Assembly: GCF_964355755.1 (NCBI RefSeq)
Contig: NC_092676.1
Location: 4,632,288-4,696,287 of the forward strand
From: Antedon mediterranea
Taxonomy: Eukaryota; Echinodermata; Crinoidea; Comatulida; Antedonidae
Length of the DNA: 64,000 nt
Direction of reading: 5' to 3'
Position 1 is the first letter of the stretch. Each line of letters begins with the position of its first letter. Shown piece after piece: positions 47,101-62,100 of this stretch. The notes below the pieces were generated by a model. The model had not been told where the DNA came from, ran no database searches, and worked only from the letters and a program-made list of their open reading frames with translations. Made by a program: the position numbers and the translations under genes.

Positions 47101-50100
47101 CACCTTCCCTACGTTTTTTAGATCTATTTTAAGATCACAAACTATATTTAATCTAAAAATAATATGGTCCTATTGCGATAACTTTTTTCGTCTTTAAATG
47201 GTTAAAAATGTGAAAAATAAGTCGATTCTAATAATTATAGCGGCCCGCTCTAAATCCCAAAATGCATTGCGCGCGGATTGATATTTCTGTTTTTCTTCTG
47301 TAATTCACCCACTTTTCGATACAACGTCAGGCTAGGTAGCTAGCGTACGATGTTCGTACGTTACCGATGTTTACCAGCTAGGCCTACAAAACTAAGCCTT
47401 ATAGCTAGGCTAGGCCTAAAGACCGTCCACGAGAGGTCAGTCGCCGCGAGCTACCTAGGTAGTGCATTGTTTCTTACTTTTTATCATAATTTACCATAAA
47501 ACGTACATTTAAGACAAGGAATGACCTGGTTTAATGTTTTTAAAGTAATATATATGTATTATTTTTACAAAACGTCACAAATTGTAGGGAAGGTGTCTTT
47601 AAACTATGTTTTAAACACTGGGTGAATAATAGCTATTAATTTATTATATACTGAACTAGGATTTGGACCAAGCTTTATTCATTTATACGTATGTTAAATA
47701 CCAAGCTAGAGTGCCACTATAATTTTGAAAGTTAACAAATATACTGATTATTGTTTTCATAACATTTTTTTTATACATTACAAATTTGATATAGACATTG
47801 AACCTTGCTATGTAAATAAGGTAATTTATTTACTATCAGACTATAATTTGATTTATTATAATTGAATGTTTTATTAATGTCTGGTGCATGCTAAGCCCCT
47901 GGATACTGAAGCCCCCTCATCTAGGGGCCTTGTGTTTCAGACAGTAAATCCAGATGAAACCGGTTCCAGTGCTGTTCCAAGAGTTTCAATGCTAAGTAAA
48001 TGCAGTAAAGGTTACCGAGGATGCGAGGATTCCGCTTGATTCGTTTATGCTAATTATAGATGATATTGATTATATCAATTAATTTGAAAGAACCTTAAAT
48101 ATTATATTAATAGTAAATTGTTTAATTAATAATGAAAGATAAAGGACAGTGAAACAGAATAGGGAAAACAGCTTTCACTGAAATATAGTAACTGTATCTA
48201 CACATTTTGAACAGGCTTTTTTCATGGTAGAGAAAATACGATAACAATTTCTATTAGTAATATTCTCTACATTCAATTTTAACTCATAAACATTTAATAT
48301 TTGTATTTAACACATACAGTAGACCCCTATTAAGGGGACACATTTAGAGGACCAAACAGAAGTGTCCCCTTTAATAGAGATTTGTGTCAGCCTTGTTTCA
48401 CAGAAAAGTGTATGGATGTCCCTTTAATAGAGGTTTTTTCCTAATTTGAGTCCCAAAGGAGGGGTTCCACATATTTTGTTGGAGAACTGTACAAAATTAC
48501 TTCATTTTGAACACAAGTTCTTTCGGCTAGGCTAGCATAACATGTTTAGTACTGATAAGAGTTCAACACAGGAAGCACAGGCTCATAACGCATTACCCCC
48601 AGGAGCTTTGCATCAAGTATATCCTGATAAAACAATGAATCTGATTGGCTAGCATTGGAGGTCACATTCATAATGAAACGAGTCTTCAAAACTGAGCTGG
48701 AAAATTGTAAATTTAATACAAATTTGCAAGGTTTTTTATTAATACAATTTTTACATTGATTTGTTGAATTTTACCAAGAATTTTTCAAAAATAGAACAAA
48801 AACTTTACTCCTTCCTAGTATTATATCAAATGTAATTTTTATTAAATGATGTTGAGTATTTTTGTACAATACATTATTTATTTTAATCCAATTTAAAAGG
48901 TATGGAATAATTTGCATTAAAACTTCTAACTTAATTTACAAATATCTAAATGTTATCTTTACATGCTTCTATACATACTGTAGCTTATTTTTTATTTATA
49001 CATCATTTAAAGCTTTTTGACGAAACCTTTTCACCAAAAAATTCAAAAAATAGAACAAACACATTGTATCTAAGATCTTTATATACCCACACACATCTAG
49101 AACTGAGCACAGCTCCGATATTGCATGTATTTTTAAACTTAATTTTTTACATCTTATTTAATTAGCATATTGCCTTGATTGCACCTGTGCAATGTAAATA
49201 ATAAACTGTACATGCAAATTAACCTGACCTTGTGACCTAATATACCTTATTTATATAACAATACTTTGAAAAACATTTAAAACAAAGTAGAAACATGTTT
49301 GTCACTACAATATAAAAATTACACAATAGATTGACCACCTGTGTATAGTTGATGTAAATTAGTCAATTTGTGATAGCTTTCTGAATCTACCCCAAGTTTC
49401 TAAATTCACATGGCAAATTTTAAAAAATTAGTTTATTCAAAAGAGATTGTTTCAGATTAACATTTACATGTTTGAACATTACCATTTTCAGGTTTTAAAG
49501 TTTTTGTTGTTAAAACAGAATATTATTAAAAATCTAAATTTTAATTTAATAACTAATTAGGAAGGGATCATCTTCATCATCATAGTCAACATTTGCGTAT
49601 TGTTTTGGTTTTTTAAGCTTTTCTCCTGTTGAATGCCTCCTTGCAGGTTTACTCTTAGAATCTCGCAAAACTTTGTTGTACGCCGAGTTTTCAAATGACT
49701 GGTCCCGTGATAGAAATGGGTTCTTGCCAGAAGCAGAGCTGTTTGATCTTCCTGGATATTTGGGTGCCGGATAATCAGATCTTTCCGGGTATTTTGGTGC
49801 CGGATGATCAGATGTTTCCGGATATTTCGGTGCCAGGTAATCGGATCTTTCCGGGTATTTTGGTGCCGGATAATCAGATCTTTCTCGGTATTTTGGTGAT
49901 TGATAATCAGATCTTTCCGGATATTTTGGTGCCGGAATATCGGGTGCTGGATATTTTGGTGCCGGTGGAAGCTCCGGTCTTCCTGGGTACTTTGGCACAG
50001 GAGGATCTTTAGGAATCATGTAGAAGCTTTCGTCTTGTTCCTTTTTGTCTTGTAGGACAGAAATGGTTGATTTTTTTTCCTCGTTTGCGGAGTGTAACAC

Positions 50101-53100
50101 AATGTGTAATGTTGCATTGCCAGGTGATTGTCCTGTAGAGTGTACGATACTGTTGCGATTTCCTGCGTTCTCCATGTCATCGGTGGCAGCATATAGATGA
50201 GCTATTTCATCGTTGTTTACAATGCCAACTTGTTGGTTACGATGTGAGTAGTTCACCTCTCGATATCCACTACTGCTGCTCCTAGAACTCCCGCTGATAG
50301 ATCGTATCGATCGTTTCTGGTTTGATCGGCACTTGCGAATGAGTTTTGGTGTACAGAAAAGTGTGATTATTAGTAAGGCGAGAAAGCCGATACCACCCGA
50401 GTTCAGTAGAAGCACAAAAATAAAACCGCGTTTTTCGTTTGGGTCTAACGATAAAAATGAGTTACCTGCTGATTTTGTAGGCATTTCAGTTGTGCTCTGA
50501 GTTTGTATTACTAATAACGGTCTAGGTATCTTAATCGTTCTCACGACAATCTTTGCCTCGGCAAATGCTAATGTTTGATAGGTCGACTTAAGTTCGCACC
50601 GAACAGTTGCTTTGTCCAGTGTTTTCTTCGCACTCACAATGTGCATAGTTTTGTGATCAATGCTAAATTTAATCTCCTTACTATCGTGAAGTATTTTCTT
50701 CCCATTTATCGACCAAAAGAAGTCAGATTTGTAAACCGATGGATTTTCGGTTTGGTGACTACACGTAAAGCTTATACTCTTGCCCTCTAACGTGTACGCC
50801 ACACTTGGTGTAATGCGTATTTGAGCATGTTGTTGGATACGGATTGGTCCAATTTTGCAGGCTGTTATTTTCCTTATCGCACGACTAGTAGCATTGCATA
50901 TAAACACCGCACCTTTATCATCCGCTGTAATTTTCCGAGTGTAAGTATTTCTTGGGAAAAAACCGACTTCGTAAGATCCAGGTAGTGTTACATTTCCTAG
51001 ATTCCATTCTAGTTTCGCAGGAGGCTTGCCTCCAAATGATTCGCAAATAAATGTGACATTATGTCCAATGATTATCTCCGTTTCAGGTGGTCTTGTCAAG
51101 CATGTTGGTTGATTAGCATCCGGTGGTGATAATATCGTTAATTGCGCAATATCAGAATAAATCGTTTCAAGAGTTACTAACGAATAGCATACACAGTTGT
51201 ACTGGCCATCGTCATCAACTCTCAGTTTCTGAATGTTTAGATTGTATTCTCCTTGGCTGGCGTTCCCAGTTACGGAATAACGTTCCGCATCTTTTCCTAA
51301 ATCTGTGAAAATATTTATACCTTCACTGACATACTCGTGTTTGTCGACGCGGTACCAATATATATTACAATTCGCAGTATTATTTACACGACATTTTAGT
51401 ACAACCGGTTCTCCTTGTAATCGTGTTGTTGACTGCGGATTTTCCAAAATATACGCATTACTTGACCAAGTCAACACAAACAAAAAAACTTCTAAAATTA
51501 TCGTCCGATACATTGTAAAGTGGCTACAGTAAAATTCAATAATAATAGTTCAACGTAAAAACATCACAGAAATTTAGTACAATTAAGTACAAAACGTTTT
51601 CTAAAGATACCGGATCAAAATTGTCAAGAATCCTCCGTGAAATAATCAACAGGTGACAACTGGGACCGAACAGTAAACATTTCTTTTTCTATGACGCCAT
51701 TACTAGAAATAGAATGAAAAATCTTTGTAAACCACTCTAAAAGCTTTTTAGAACATTAAATAGTATTCTATAAATGTTGTCGAATCATTATTCGATGAAG
51801 CGTATCAGATGACTAAAGTTACTGAAAATGTAGAAATCTTCGGTTCAAGAAAAAAAAAACCTGGCAGAGGAATGAATGAATCGTTAATAAGACTAATTGA
51901 AACTTCCTTCAACAAGTACAACCGGAATGCTCCATTTATGTTACAGGGGTGTTCATTTTTATTTATAATTCTCTCTCCTCATACTACATTTTGCTTTCTC
52001 TTTCTTTATTATCGATCAGGAATATTTATTTCAAGATAAAATGGCTTTAATATATTTTTACAATATAGAGAATGTTTTGTTCTTCTTTAAAATATTTAAA
52101 GTGTTTTTGTTGGCTTGTTTCTTAATTTGTTTGAAATGACTAAATTCCCTGACTCATTGTAGTAATGTTTTTCCACCCAAATTAAAAAGTATATTTGTCA
52201 TTGATTCATAGTTATTAATAATTTTGGAAAAATAATATTTGAAATACTGTACACTAATAAATAATTATTAGTAATGTATCATTATCACATTATGATGACA
52301 TTGTAAGAAAAGGTTTTTTTTTAAACTTAGACGTAAAAACAAAATGCATCATTATTTATTTACCTACAAATAAAACTTGTACATATATATACATAAGTTC
52401 AGTTGGTTTTCTACAATTTCTTGTTAATATAATTATATTCAGTCATTGTTTATTGATGATTGTTTTTAATACCTAAAATAAATTAAGCCAGATTCAAAAA
52501 TTCATTAAAGATAATATGCGATAAAAAAAATAAAAAAAGTCATGGAGAGAAAGGATTAATACAATAAAATACAAAAAAAGGTTTCTGAGTAGCATAACAT
52601 TGTTCAATGTGCAAACTGCCATTTTCCATCTTTTGCTAATAAAAAATCATAATTTTAAAGCTTTGTCTATATTAAAAGTGTGATGTGCCCAAATATGGTA
52701 GTGATATGCCCAAATATGGTAGTGATATGACATGTCCATATATGGGAATATCAAATTTTGTTTGATAGTGTAGACAGAACTTTAGATACATCATTTTCTT
52801 GACCAATCAGAATACAAATAATTGTTTTCAGATGCACAAAGATGACATGCTTCACCAAGAGGCATTTGACATGGTGCTCAACTGCTGGACCACATTGCTG
52901 ATGGACACCCATCACTTTCCCAAGGGCTTCTTTAAACCATATGCAACCGAGATTTACAACTGTTATCTCCAGTGCCATCTTGCAACTCCAGATGGTACAA
53001 GAAACCAGGTTAGTACTAAATTATGCAGCCCTACTTGGCCCAGCCAATCTAACAACAGGACACTGAACTAATCTTGCCAAGATAGGAACTTATAACAGTC

Positions 53101-56100
53101 CTTTGATCTTATGTCTGGCTGCGACAAATACCAACAGTACTGTACTATGTACATATTCTCCACTGCGCGCGGTGTCTGTTAACAGGCGTGAAACTGATTA
53201 TGTTGCAGCCACAGATAAACCCTTTGGTCTCTGGAGCTTAGCATAGCTGTTGTTGGATTGCCTTGCTTGGACCAAGTTGACGTGGTGAGACGTATTAACG
53301 TAGGACTCAGTTGGCTGGGAAAAATGTTGTTTAGGGCCAAGTTGACTGAGTTCCTTAATTAGTTTAAAACAAGTGTTCATCATAATTGTTTCACTCAATT
53401 AATCTCTGTACTGTATAATAATGTTCTCTGATACATTGTCATATGTTTGTCACATGTTTCAACTGTATCATAGAAATTGTTAATTGCCTATGATAATAAT
53501 GATGATAATATTTGAGAAACATTGTTTCTATAATATTGTACAGTAGGATCCAAATAAAGTTATTTCAAGTGTATACAACTAAATTTTTTTATGTGTTTAA
53601 TTTGTAATGTACTTTTTGTTTATAATAGAATTGAAATGCCAGGCCTAATTGGATATTACTTGGCATTTGATATTTAAATATTTTTTGGCCATGAACAAGT
53701 GTCAGTTGATAGATACCTCATGATGTAAAAGTATTATGAAAAGTACTTTAGGATATACACATAGTGAACAGTAGCAAACAATTAGAAAAGAGAGATATAA
53801 TCTAGCCAAGTTCAATTTCCTGCCCAGAATCAGCCACTCATAAAGTGTCAAAAGATGTATTAGTTTTTATGTACCCAATTGGTTTGTGTAATGATACTAT
53901 AAAGCTCTGTCTACACCATCAAACTAGTTTGACAAAAAATGTGCCCAAATATGGTAGTGATATTCCCAAATATGGTAGTGATATTCCCAAATATGGTAGT
54001 GATATTCCCAAATATGGTAGTGATATTCCCAAATATGGTTGTGATATTCCCAAATATGGTTGTGATATTCCCAAATATGGTTGTGATATTCCCAAATATG
54101 GTTGTGATATGCCCAAATATGGTTGTGATATGCCCAATATGGTAGTGATACGACAATACATCATAACGTCCATATATGGGCACATCACATTTTTTTGTCA
54201 CATAAAATTTGATAGTGTTGACAGAGCTTTAGACCATCGCAAAATGGAAATAGATAATTCCTCCATGATTAAACAAAATACTAAAAACATTTTATAAGTA
54301 GCCATTGAAGGAAAAACTTTATTATTATTATTTATTAATTTCTGCATTTATACAAACAAATAGCTAATAAAAAAACCATATTAAATGAATGAATAAGAAA
54401 ACAGAATAAATAATGTAAATAAATAATTTTCTCAATCCAAAAAATTTGTTTAAAGCCTTTAGAGCACAATGTTATGTGAACTGGGCATTTTTTGTTTTAT
54501 AATTCTATGTGAGCATTTTTGTGTTAATTCTGTAATATTACCATTAGCATACATTATAACCCTCAAAGATATGATCATGTCAATGTTAAATTTCAAACTC
54601 ATTTCCGCCTCCTCGCGTAATAGACTCATTTTATATGAGATCTAACTATAAAACATGCGAGTTTGATTTGCTCAGCTTCCTGTTTTCCTCATTGACTTGA
54701 AATCAGCTGATGACGAGATTTAAATTCTGATACACCATTTTGTCAAATATTCAGAAAGTTTAGTGGTATTTACTGATATTTTATAGTTGTTTGCTGAAAT
54801 GAAATTAGAAAAACTATAAATAAAATGTAACCTAATTTTAGGTTGTTGATCTGATTTTAAATTTAATTAATTTATTCAACTTTATTATCACAAACTCAGG
54901 GGAAATTCATTTGGTTGTGGTATACAAATATTCATAAAAACTTTTAAAAGCACACAAAAAGGCAAGCACAACAATCTAATAATAAAAATCTAAAACATTT
55001 AAATACACAGAGAGAAACTAATAGCACACTAAAATCATGTTTTGTTTTATGAAATCAAAATCAAATTTTTAAAAGTTATTTGTGTTATATCCGTATTAAA
55101 ATATATAAGCCCAATTTTATGTTTAAGAAGATGGGCTTTTGCATAGAATACAATATAAAATAAATAATAAAATAAAATAATAATATAAACTAGAAAGCCA
55201 CTCCGAGAGTGCATACCTCCGCCTACTGTAAAATTCTCCTACATAAGATTTCTCCGGTAAAAAAAATATATATATATTTGTGTGTGTCTTAATGCTGTTT
55301 GTGATTTAGCCTAATTTCACTACAAGCATGTGTAATGGAATATGTAACGAGCCTTTCAATGAACAATAGCTTCAGTTGACTAACAATAGAACAGTAACGC
55401 GAAAATCAAACGAGTGAATTTGAAAAGAAAATAGGTTTTTTAAACTACTGGCATAAAAAAACGTGAACATTAAATCAAATTATGTTTTAAAATTACAAAT
55501 CACAAATTATAACTCTTGCCTCTTGTACAAAAATGAAGTTTTTTGGACAAGGTTCTCGAGAAAATGCAATTTCAGTATACTTGTTACTTTAAGACTGCTC
55601 GCCGGCTTTTGAAAAATTCTGTCCTATCTTTTAACACTAGCAGGTCTGAAAAGTATACTAAAAAGTGGTCCAGAATTGGGACAATGGTCCCAAAATTTAA
55701 TGGAATGGTCCTTGACCACATATCTATCTGTATATTCATTTTGGTAAAGATCTTGTAATTACTTTTTGAGTAATCCTGCTAACAAACAAACAAACAAACA
55801 CACGCTACCGATTACATATACCTCCTTGGCGGAGGTAAATAAAACAAAGCAAACTGCTCAAATGTATTACGTTAAACTCTCCATAAATTTTAATTTTTGA
55901 AAATAAAAAAAATATTCAAATTTCACAAAATTTTCTTGTTGTTCATAAGGTTCTAAATTCATTCATTATTTATTAAAAATTGTTTCGAGAAAAACAGACA
56001 TTTTGGCCAGTCAAGTTTGTTTCATTTTCGCAGATTGTCTAGGCTTCAAATTATTTTCATGGCAACACTGCAATTATTAAAGATACTGGTTATCAATACT

Positions 56101-59100
56101 TAGTGAGTGAGTGGCCAAGCGTGGAACCGTAATTACGTAGCCATTAACATCGGCAAGGGTTCAAGGCTCACTCTCTCATGATTCTGGTGGTAGAACAAGT
56201 CTTCTCGGATAAGGACTATAAACTGTAGGTCAAGCTAGCTCATGTGCACTTTAAAGAACCTTGTACAATTTGTGTGTTGTCAAAAAGATGTCAGGTTTTG
56301 ATAGATTTTCCAAATATAATTTTAAAATCCTTAATATTTACAAATTATACATTTTTTTCAGACTGACAGTGGCAGAGCAAATGCAGAAGAGGAGGAAGTG
56401 AACGAGTTGGAGGAAGATGATCATGACCTCTTTGGTGACCAGTTGATCAGTATAGCATTCTTAGGAAGGTCTTGTCTGGACCACAGCTTACAACTTAATA
56501 TCAAGTAAGTCTTCTGGATTTTGTAATTTTTATTTTGCTTGGGTGTAAGTGGGAATTCAAAGTCTTCTACCCATATTAAAACTAATGGTAATAACATTCT
56601 GCCATCCACCAATAACATTCTGCCATCCACCAATAATATTCTTCCATCCACCAATAACATTCTGCCATCCACCAATAACATTCTGCTATCCAATAACATT
56701 CTGCCATCCACCATCTACACTATCTTGTTTCATCGCTTACTATAAATTTAAACAAATGATTGGTATTGCAGAATATTAGAGGAGAGAATACAGCGCCTGC
56801 ACAGCCACCTACAACGAGTGAAATCACAATCAACCGCTGGTGCTTCAGTAGATAATATGGATAGTAAACTAATGGTTGATTTATTTGAAGATATACATTG
56901 GCTTGTTCTTATATCAGGTACGTATAAAGGCCCATTTACACTAGAATGATAACGATCGACCATAAATAGTTAAATGTACATTTTTCTTGAATAAAACAGA
57001 AGGAAGTAGATAGGCCTAAGTTTTAGAACTATAGGATAATTATTTATGCTGCAGTGTCTTTGATAAAATGATTTTCCTTTAAAATCCAATCAAATGACAT
57101 CATGATCAATACAAACAATAACATCGTTGTATTGTCACGATATTGCTCCTACCAATCATGACGTCATTTGATTGGACGTGTGGAAATATAATTTTCATCA
57201 AAGGCAGCATAGATGGTTATCCTATTTTTCTAGATTAAAAACATTTTAAATTTCTTTTTGTTTCAGGTGTGAAAAATGAATATTTATCTATTTATCGTCA
57301 ATCGTTAACATCCTAGTGTAAATGCGCCTTAACACATCTCATGTGAAGGACAAGGACAATAAGAATATTAACATTAAATAAGCTTTTAAACCTCTATGGA
57401 TAAATTTAACAAATAAAATCCTATACAATTTTGATTAATTTGGAATATATTAGAACTCCATTATTTTTTTATAGGGTACTTACTAGCTGATAATGCCAAG
57501 GGGGAAACCCCTCTCGTTCCCTTTGAGGTAATGGAATATTCCATCCACGAAACACCAAATGTAAATATTGAGACGACATTACAAGTATTAGGCTCACCAG
57601 GACATACAGCATCTTCTATACCTGGTAGTGAATCCGGAGATAAAGTTGTGAGGTAAGCAGTAAATTCAGACTATTTTCTTTTCTATCGAGTAAAGAATGA
57701 AACAAAACTATAACTCGAATGAACGAATATTGATGATACCAACCACCACCATCAACGTTGTAATTTCCGGTCTGAAAATTATATATTTTTTAGACTATAT
57801 TTAGCAAATTTGTAGTTATGGACGTGTTCCTTAGATTATGACCAATCAGAAAAAAGAGGCCATTTTCCATTTAATGACCTCTTTAAGCTCTGTCTACACT
57901 ATCAAATTGTATGTGACAAAGAAATGTGATGTGCCCATATATGGACACAATGATGTCCTATCACTACCATATTTAGGCATATCACTACCATATTCAGGCA
58001 CATCACACTTTTTTTTGATAGTGTGGACAGAGCTTTAAAAAATAATTAGTAGTAATAAGTAGTTAAAAAAGTTTTTTTTTTTAGATTGATAGCGGCAGTA
58101 TTTCGTTTATCTGAAGTTGAACGACGTGCAATAGAAGCGAATCTTGCGTATATTCTCAGTCCACAACTGGGCACTACCATCGTCTGGTTTCTCCAGCGAT
58201 GGTGTCGCACTTATCTTGTCCTAAAGGAGAATTACTATTCGCAGGTTAGTTAAATATAAGCGCTAACTCAATTATTGAGGATATCTTAGCCAAGGATTTT
58301 TCTTTAACGTATTATTTTAAATTTTTTAGTGCAATTTTTATTTTTGGTTCCGATCTTCTTTCGAATTGTGAAAATACTTTTATTATGTACAACAATTTCT
58401 TGTTAATTCAGGAAGATTTGATTGATGTTCCAGTTAGTTTTTGTTTTAAAATGTTGTATTTGTTAATCAATCTTCTGCCATATGGACATATGCTGATTTA
58501 TTTGAGATCATAGCGAGTGAGTAGCTGAGTGGTTAAGACAGTGGGACCGTAATTACGTAGCCATAACATCGGCAAGGGTTCGAGACTCACTCGTTCAATG
58601 GTTCTGGTGGTAGAACGAGTCTTCTTGGATAAGGAATTTAAACCGTAGGTCCAGTGTACCCTGGGGTACTAGTACATCAAAGCCACTGATCATAGCTCCC
58701 TCTGGAAGACCAGTCTTTGACTGAAAAGGTTGCCCAGTATAAATAAAATATTTTCAATTAAATTCAATCTAATGATGGACTATGTATTATGTTGTAAACA
58801 AAGTTACAAACTCACAAATGAAAAAAAATGACAATCTAATATTTCTCTTTTCTTAGGTCAGTCTTCCCATTGTCAGCGCCTTTGGGATGGACACGGCAGG
58901 ATCCCAGTGGGCTACCAGCTTCCTCCTGGAAAAAGTGATTTCAAATTTATCCGTTTGGAGCTCAGAAGAAACGCTAGCGAATGATACAATCAATTTACTT
59001 GTTACATTAGTTGAGAAAAAAGAAAGGTTGGTTTACTGTCAAATTTCTATAGTATTATAATCCATAATATTAAGATAAATAAATATAATAATTTAATAAT

Positions 59101-62100
59101 AATTATAAATAATAATACATAATTCTTATAGAGTATCATGGTGTGACATCACAACGATAGAGGGCGCTTCATGATTGCTAGACAACCAAAAAATGCGTTC
59201 AGCGCTACTATGTTGATAAACAGTAAAGATCTGTATTTCTATCAAATTATGTATCTTAGCTTGATTGTTTTTAGCTTAAACTATAGTTGAAGAATAAATA
59301 AATTATTAAAAACAAATATTTGGTGATCTTTTGAAATTTTAGTTTGTTTTTATTGAAAATTATTAATAAGCCTATTCCAAACCATTGGTGATTTTGGAGT
59401 CACTCAGGCAGGCTGAACGCATTTTTGGTAGCGCTATCAACCACGCAGCGCCACCTACCGTCGTGACGTCAGCACCGTGGTACTCTATAGTACAGTAATA
59501 ACATTTGATGACTATGAAACTTTATGTGACAAAAAATGTCATATCACTTCCATATTTGGGCATATCACTTAACTACCATATTTGAGCACATCACACTATT
59601 TTGATAGTGTAGACAGAGCTTTACTATCAATCATGTGTTTTGTTTAAAGGTGTGCAGCTGTGTTGACTTGCAACCATTTCTGGACGCTAGTTAAACATCA
59701 CCTCTCTTGCCAGCCACCCCTTGATGTCCTATCACTTGATGTTAAGTGCAACGTAATGAAAGCATTAGTGTTAGCAGGCTCTATGGCAATTGACCAAACT
59801 ACCAAAGATAGATTTAACCAAGAGGTAAGGGGATTTTTACATAATTAGCATTCTTCATACTATAATGCACAGTTCTCAACAATTTTGTGCCCAAAAGGAT
59901 TTACGCACATCAAGTTCATACTCACATTTTTTTTGCTTTGGCTTTCTATACATTTGTTATGACCCTGTACAGCGCCAACAGTCTTTCAGATGGAATTTCT
60001 GTTGGATCTCCCTTTTGCTTCAACTGTTTTCAGCTCTCATTATTTTCATTGAATGAAGAAACTTTATACAGTGTTTACCATGTGAAACGGAGCATAAAAA
60101 TAAGTTATAAATTATTAAATTATAAGTTATTCAATTGACATATTCTTTTTTCTAAGGTATTGCAACCCTTACAAGAAAAGTTCTTTGGTTATGTCGATGA
60201 AGAATCCTTTGACGCAAGGGCCACCAATGAAGAAGTAAAATCAGACATTTGTTTTTGTCTAAGCCTGCTGACGGGTGTCCTGCAAGCTACAAGAGTTCTT
60301 AATGTCGAACATCTTCATAATTTTTGCGTTCCGTTTTTACCCCGTTGCTTGGCTCTCGTTAAAGTTTATCAGAATTATCCGGAAGTGATTGTTCTTATAC
60401 TGCAAGTTTTTGTCGAGTTGGCGAACCGCCAGCTGTGCTACATAAGTCAGGTATGAACCATTTTTAGCATATCATAGTACAACATCTTTAGCTAATTTAC
60501 AGTTTTAATTTTAGGCAATAAAATAAAACTAATTAAACTATGTAATATGAACAATAGCAATAGAGTGTATTGATATATTATGAAGAGATAGAAAATACAA
60601 TAAAAAAAACACATTTGAATGGTATGTAAGAAAGAACATTTGATCTTTCAAATTTTCTCCTCCCCCCCCCCCCCCCCTATTCAAATCATCAACATTCATT
60701 ATTTTTGTATACTATTTATTTTTTCGTAGAGTCAAAGTCATAGATTTTATGAATCAAGTCTGACGTTATTACATACCTACTCAAAGTACAATTTGGGTAA
60801 AAAGAGCCGTGAGGTGGCCTCGGAAGAAGACAGATGTGAAGACGTGTCACTTCTTATGGACCTTCTTACCAACTTATTGTCAAAGGATTTAATAGGATTT
60901 GGTAAGTACAATTACTCTCTCAAACACTCTTGGACTGGACCAAATTTCTTGGTTGTAGAAAGGAATTTAAAACATTTTGAAACTTAAGTTCAATTTATTT
61001 ACCTTTATCACTTCAACAAATTAGAGAAAATCAACACCAAACCTGGAAAACATTATTTACAAAGTGATTTTTGCGGGAAACCCTTCATACGAACCGAAAA
61101 CACCACCAAAAAAGGATTTGGCCCATGGAAACTTTTTTATCCAGGTTTGGTAAAAAAAAAACCCAATGAAGCTTAAAGGCAATTGGAAGTTTCAACCGAA
61201 ATGACTTCGAATGCGATGTAAAGCCGTTGGTCCTGTGTACTTAACAGTGCACTTTAAAAAACTTGGTACACTATTCGAAAAGAATAGGGAATCGTCTCCC
61301 GGTGTGCTGATCTGGTAGGCGCTGCACTGCTGACTGCTGCGGGTCCATGGAGGGCCTAATCCAAATTTCCTCAGTTTCCAGTTAAACTTGAGGACCAGAA
61401 GAAGTTTCTGTTTTTCCACTTGAAATTTATTTACCTTTATCACTTCAACAAATTAGAGAAAATCAACACCAAACCTGGAAAAAATTATTTACAAAGGGAT
61501 TTTTGCGGGAAACCCTTCATACAAACCAAAAACACCACCAAAAAAGAATTTGGCTCATAGAAAATTTTTTTATCCTGGTTTGGTAAAAAAAAAACCAATG
61601 AAGTATTGTTTTCTTTTCAATAAAAAGCTTAAAGGCAATTCAAAGTTTCGGCCGAAATGACTTCGAATTGGATGTAAAGCCGTTGGTCCTGTGTACTTAA
61701 CAGTGCACATTAAAGAACTTGGTACACTATTCGAAAAGAATAGGGAATCGTCTTTCCTCAGTTTCCAGTTAAACTAGAGGACAAGAATAATACATTTAAC
61801 ATTTAACATCATCACATAGGCATAGACAATTTTGTACTAACTTTTTTGTCACTCTAATGTAAATTGTTCTTTTAATCAACTGATGGTAATTATTGTGGTT
61901 ATGGAAATAATTGAATAACACATTTTTGTCATGTTTGTCTAATTGATTTTAGATACCACTGATACAGATGTGATCCCAACACACCCCTCCAGCCAAGTAT
62001 GTGCAGCTGACATCGTCTTATATGGTCTGAATATTGTTGTCCCTCTTATGGATTTGGAGCTTCTAAAAGTGAGTGTTTGGTTATTAACATTTCACAGGAA

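Noticed and set aside
49695-50012. Plus-strand frame with FPGILVPDNQ repeats
   Set aside because: Shadow of the repeat region in the tail of the minus-strand Ig gene.
53845-54297. 150-codon frame with IPKYGSD repeats and matching frames on the other strand
   Set aside because: A 21-bp minisatellite inside a MITE; all frames are open by periodicity.
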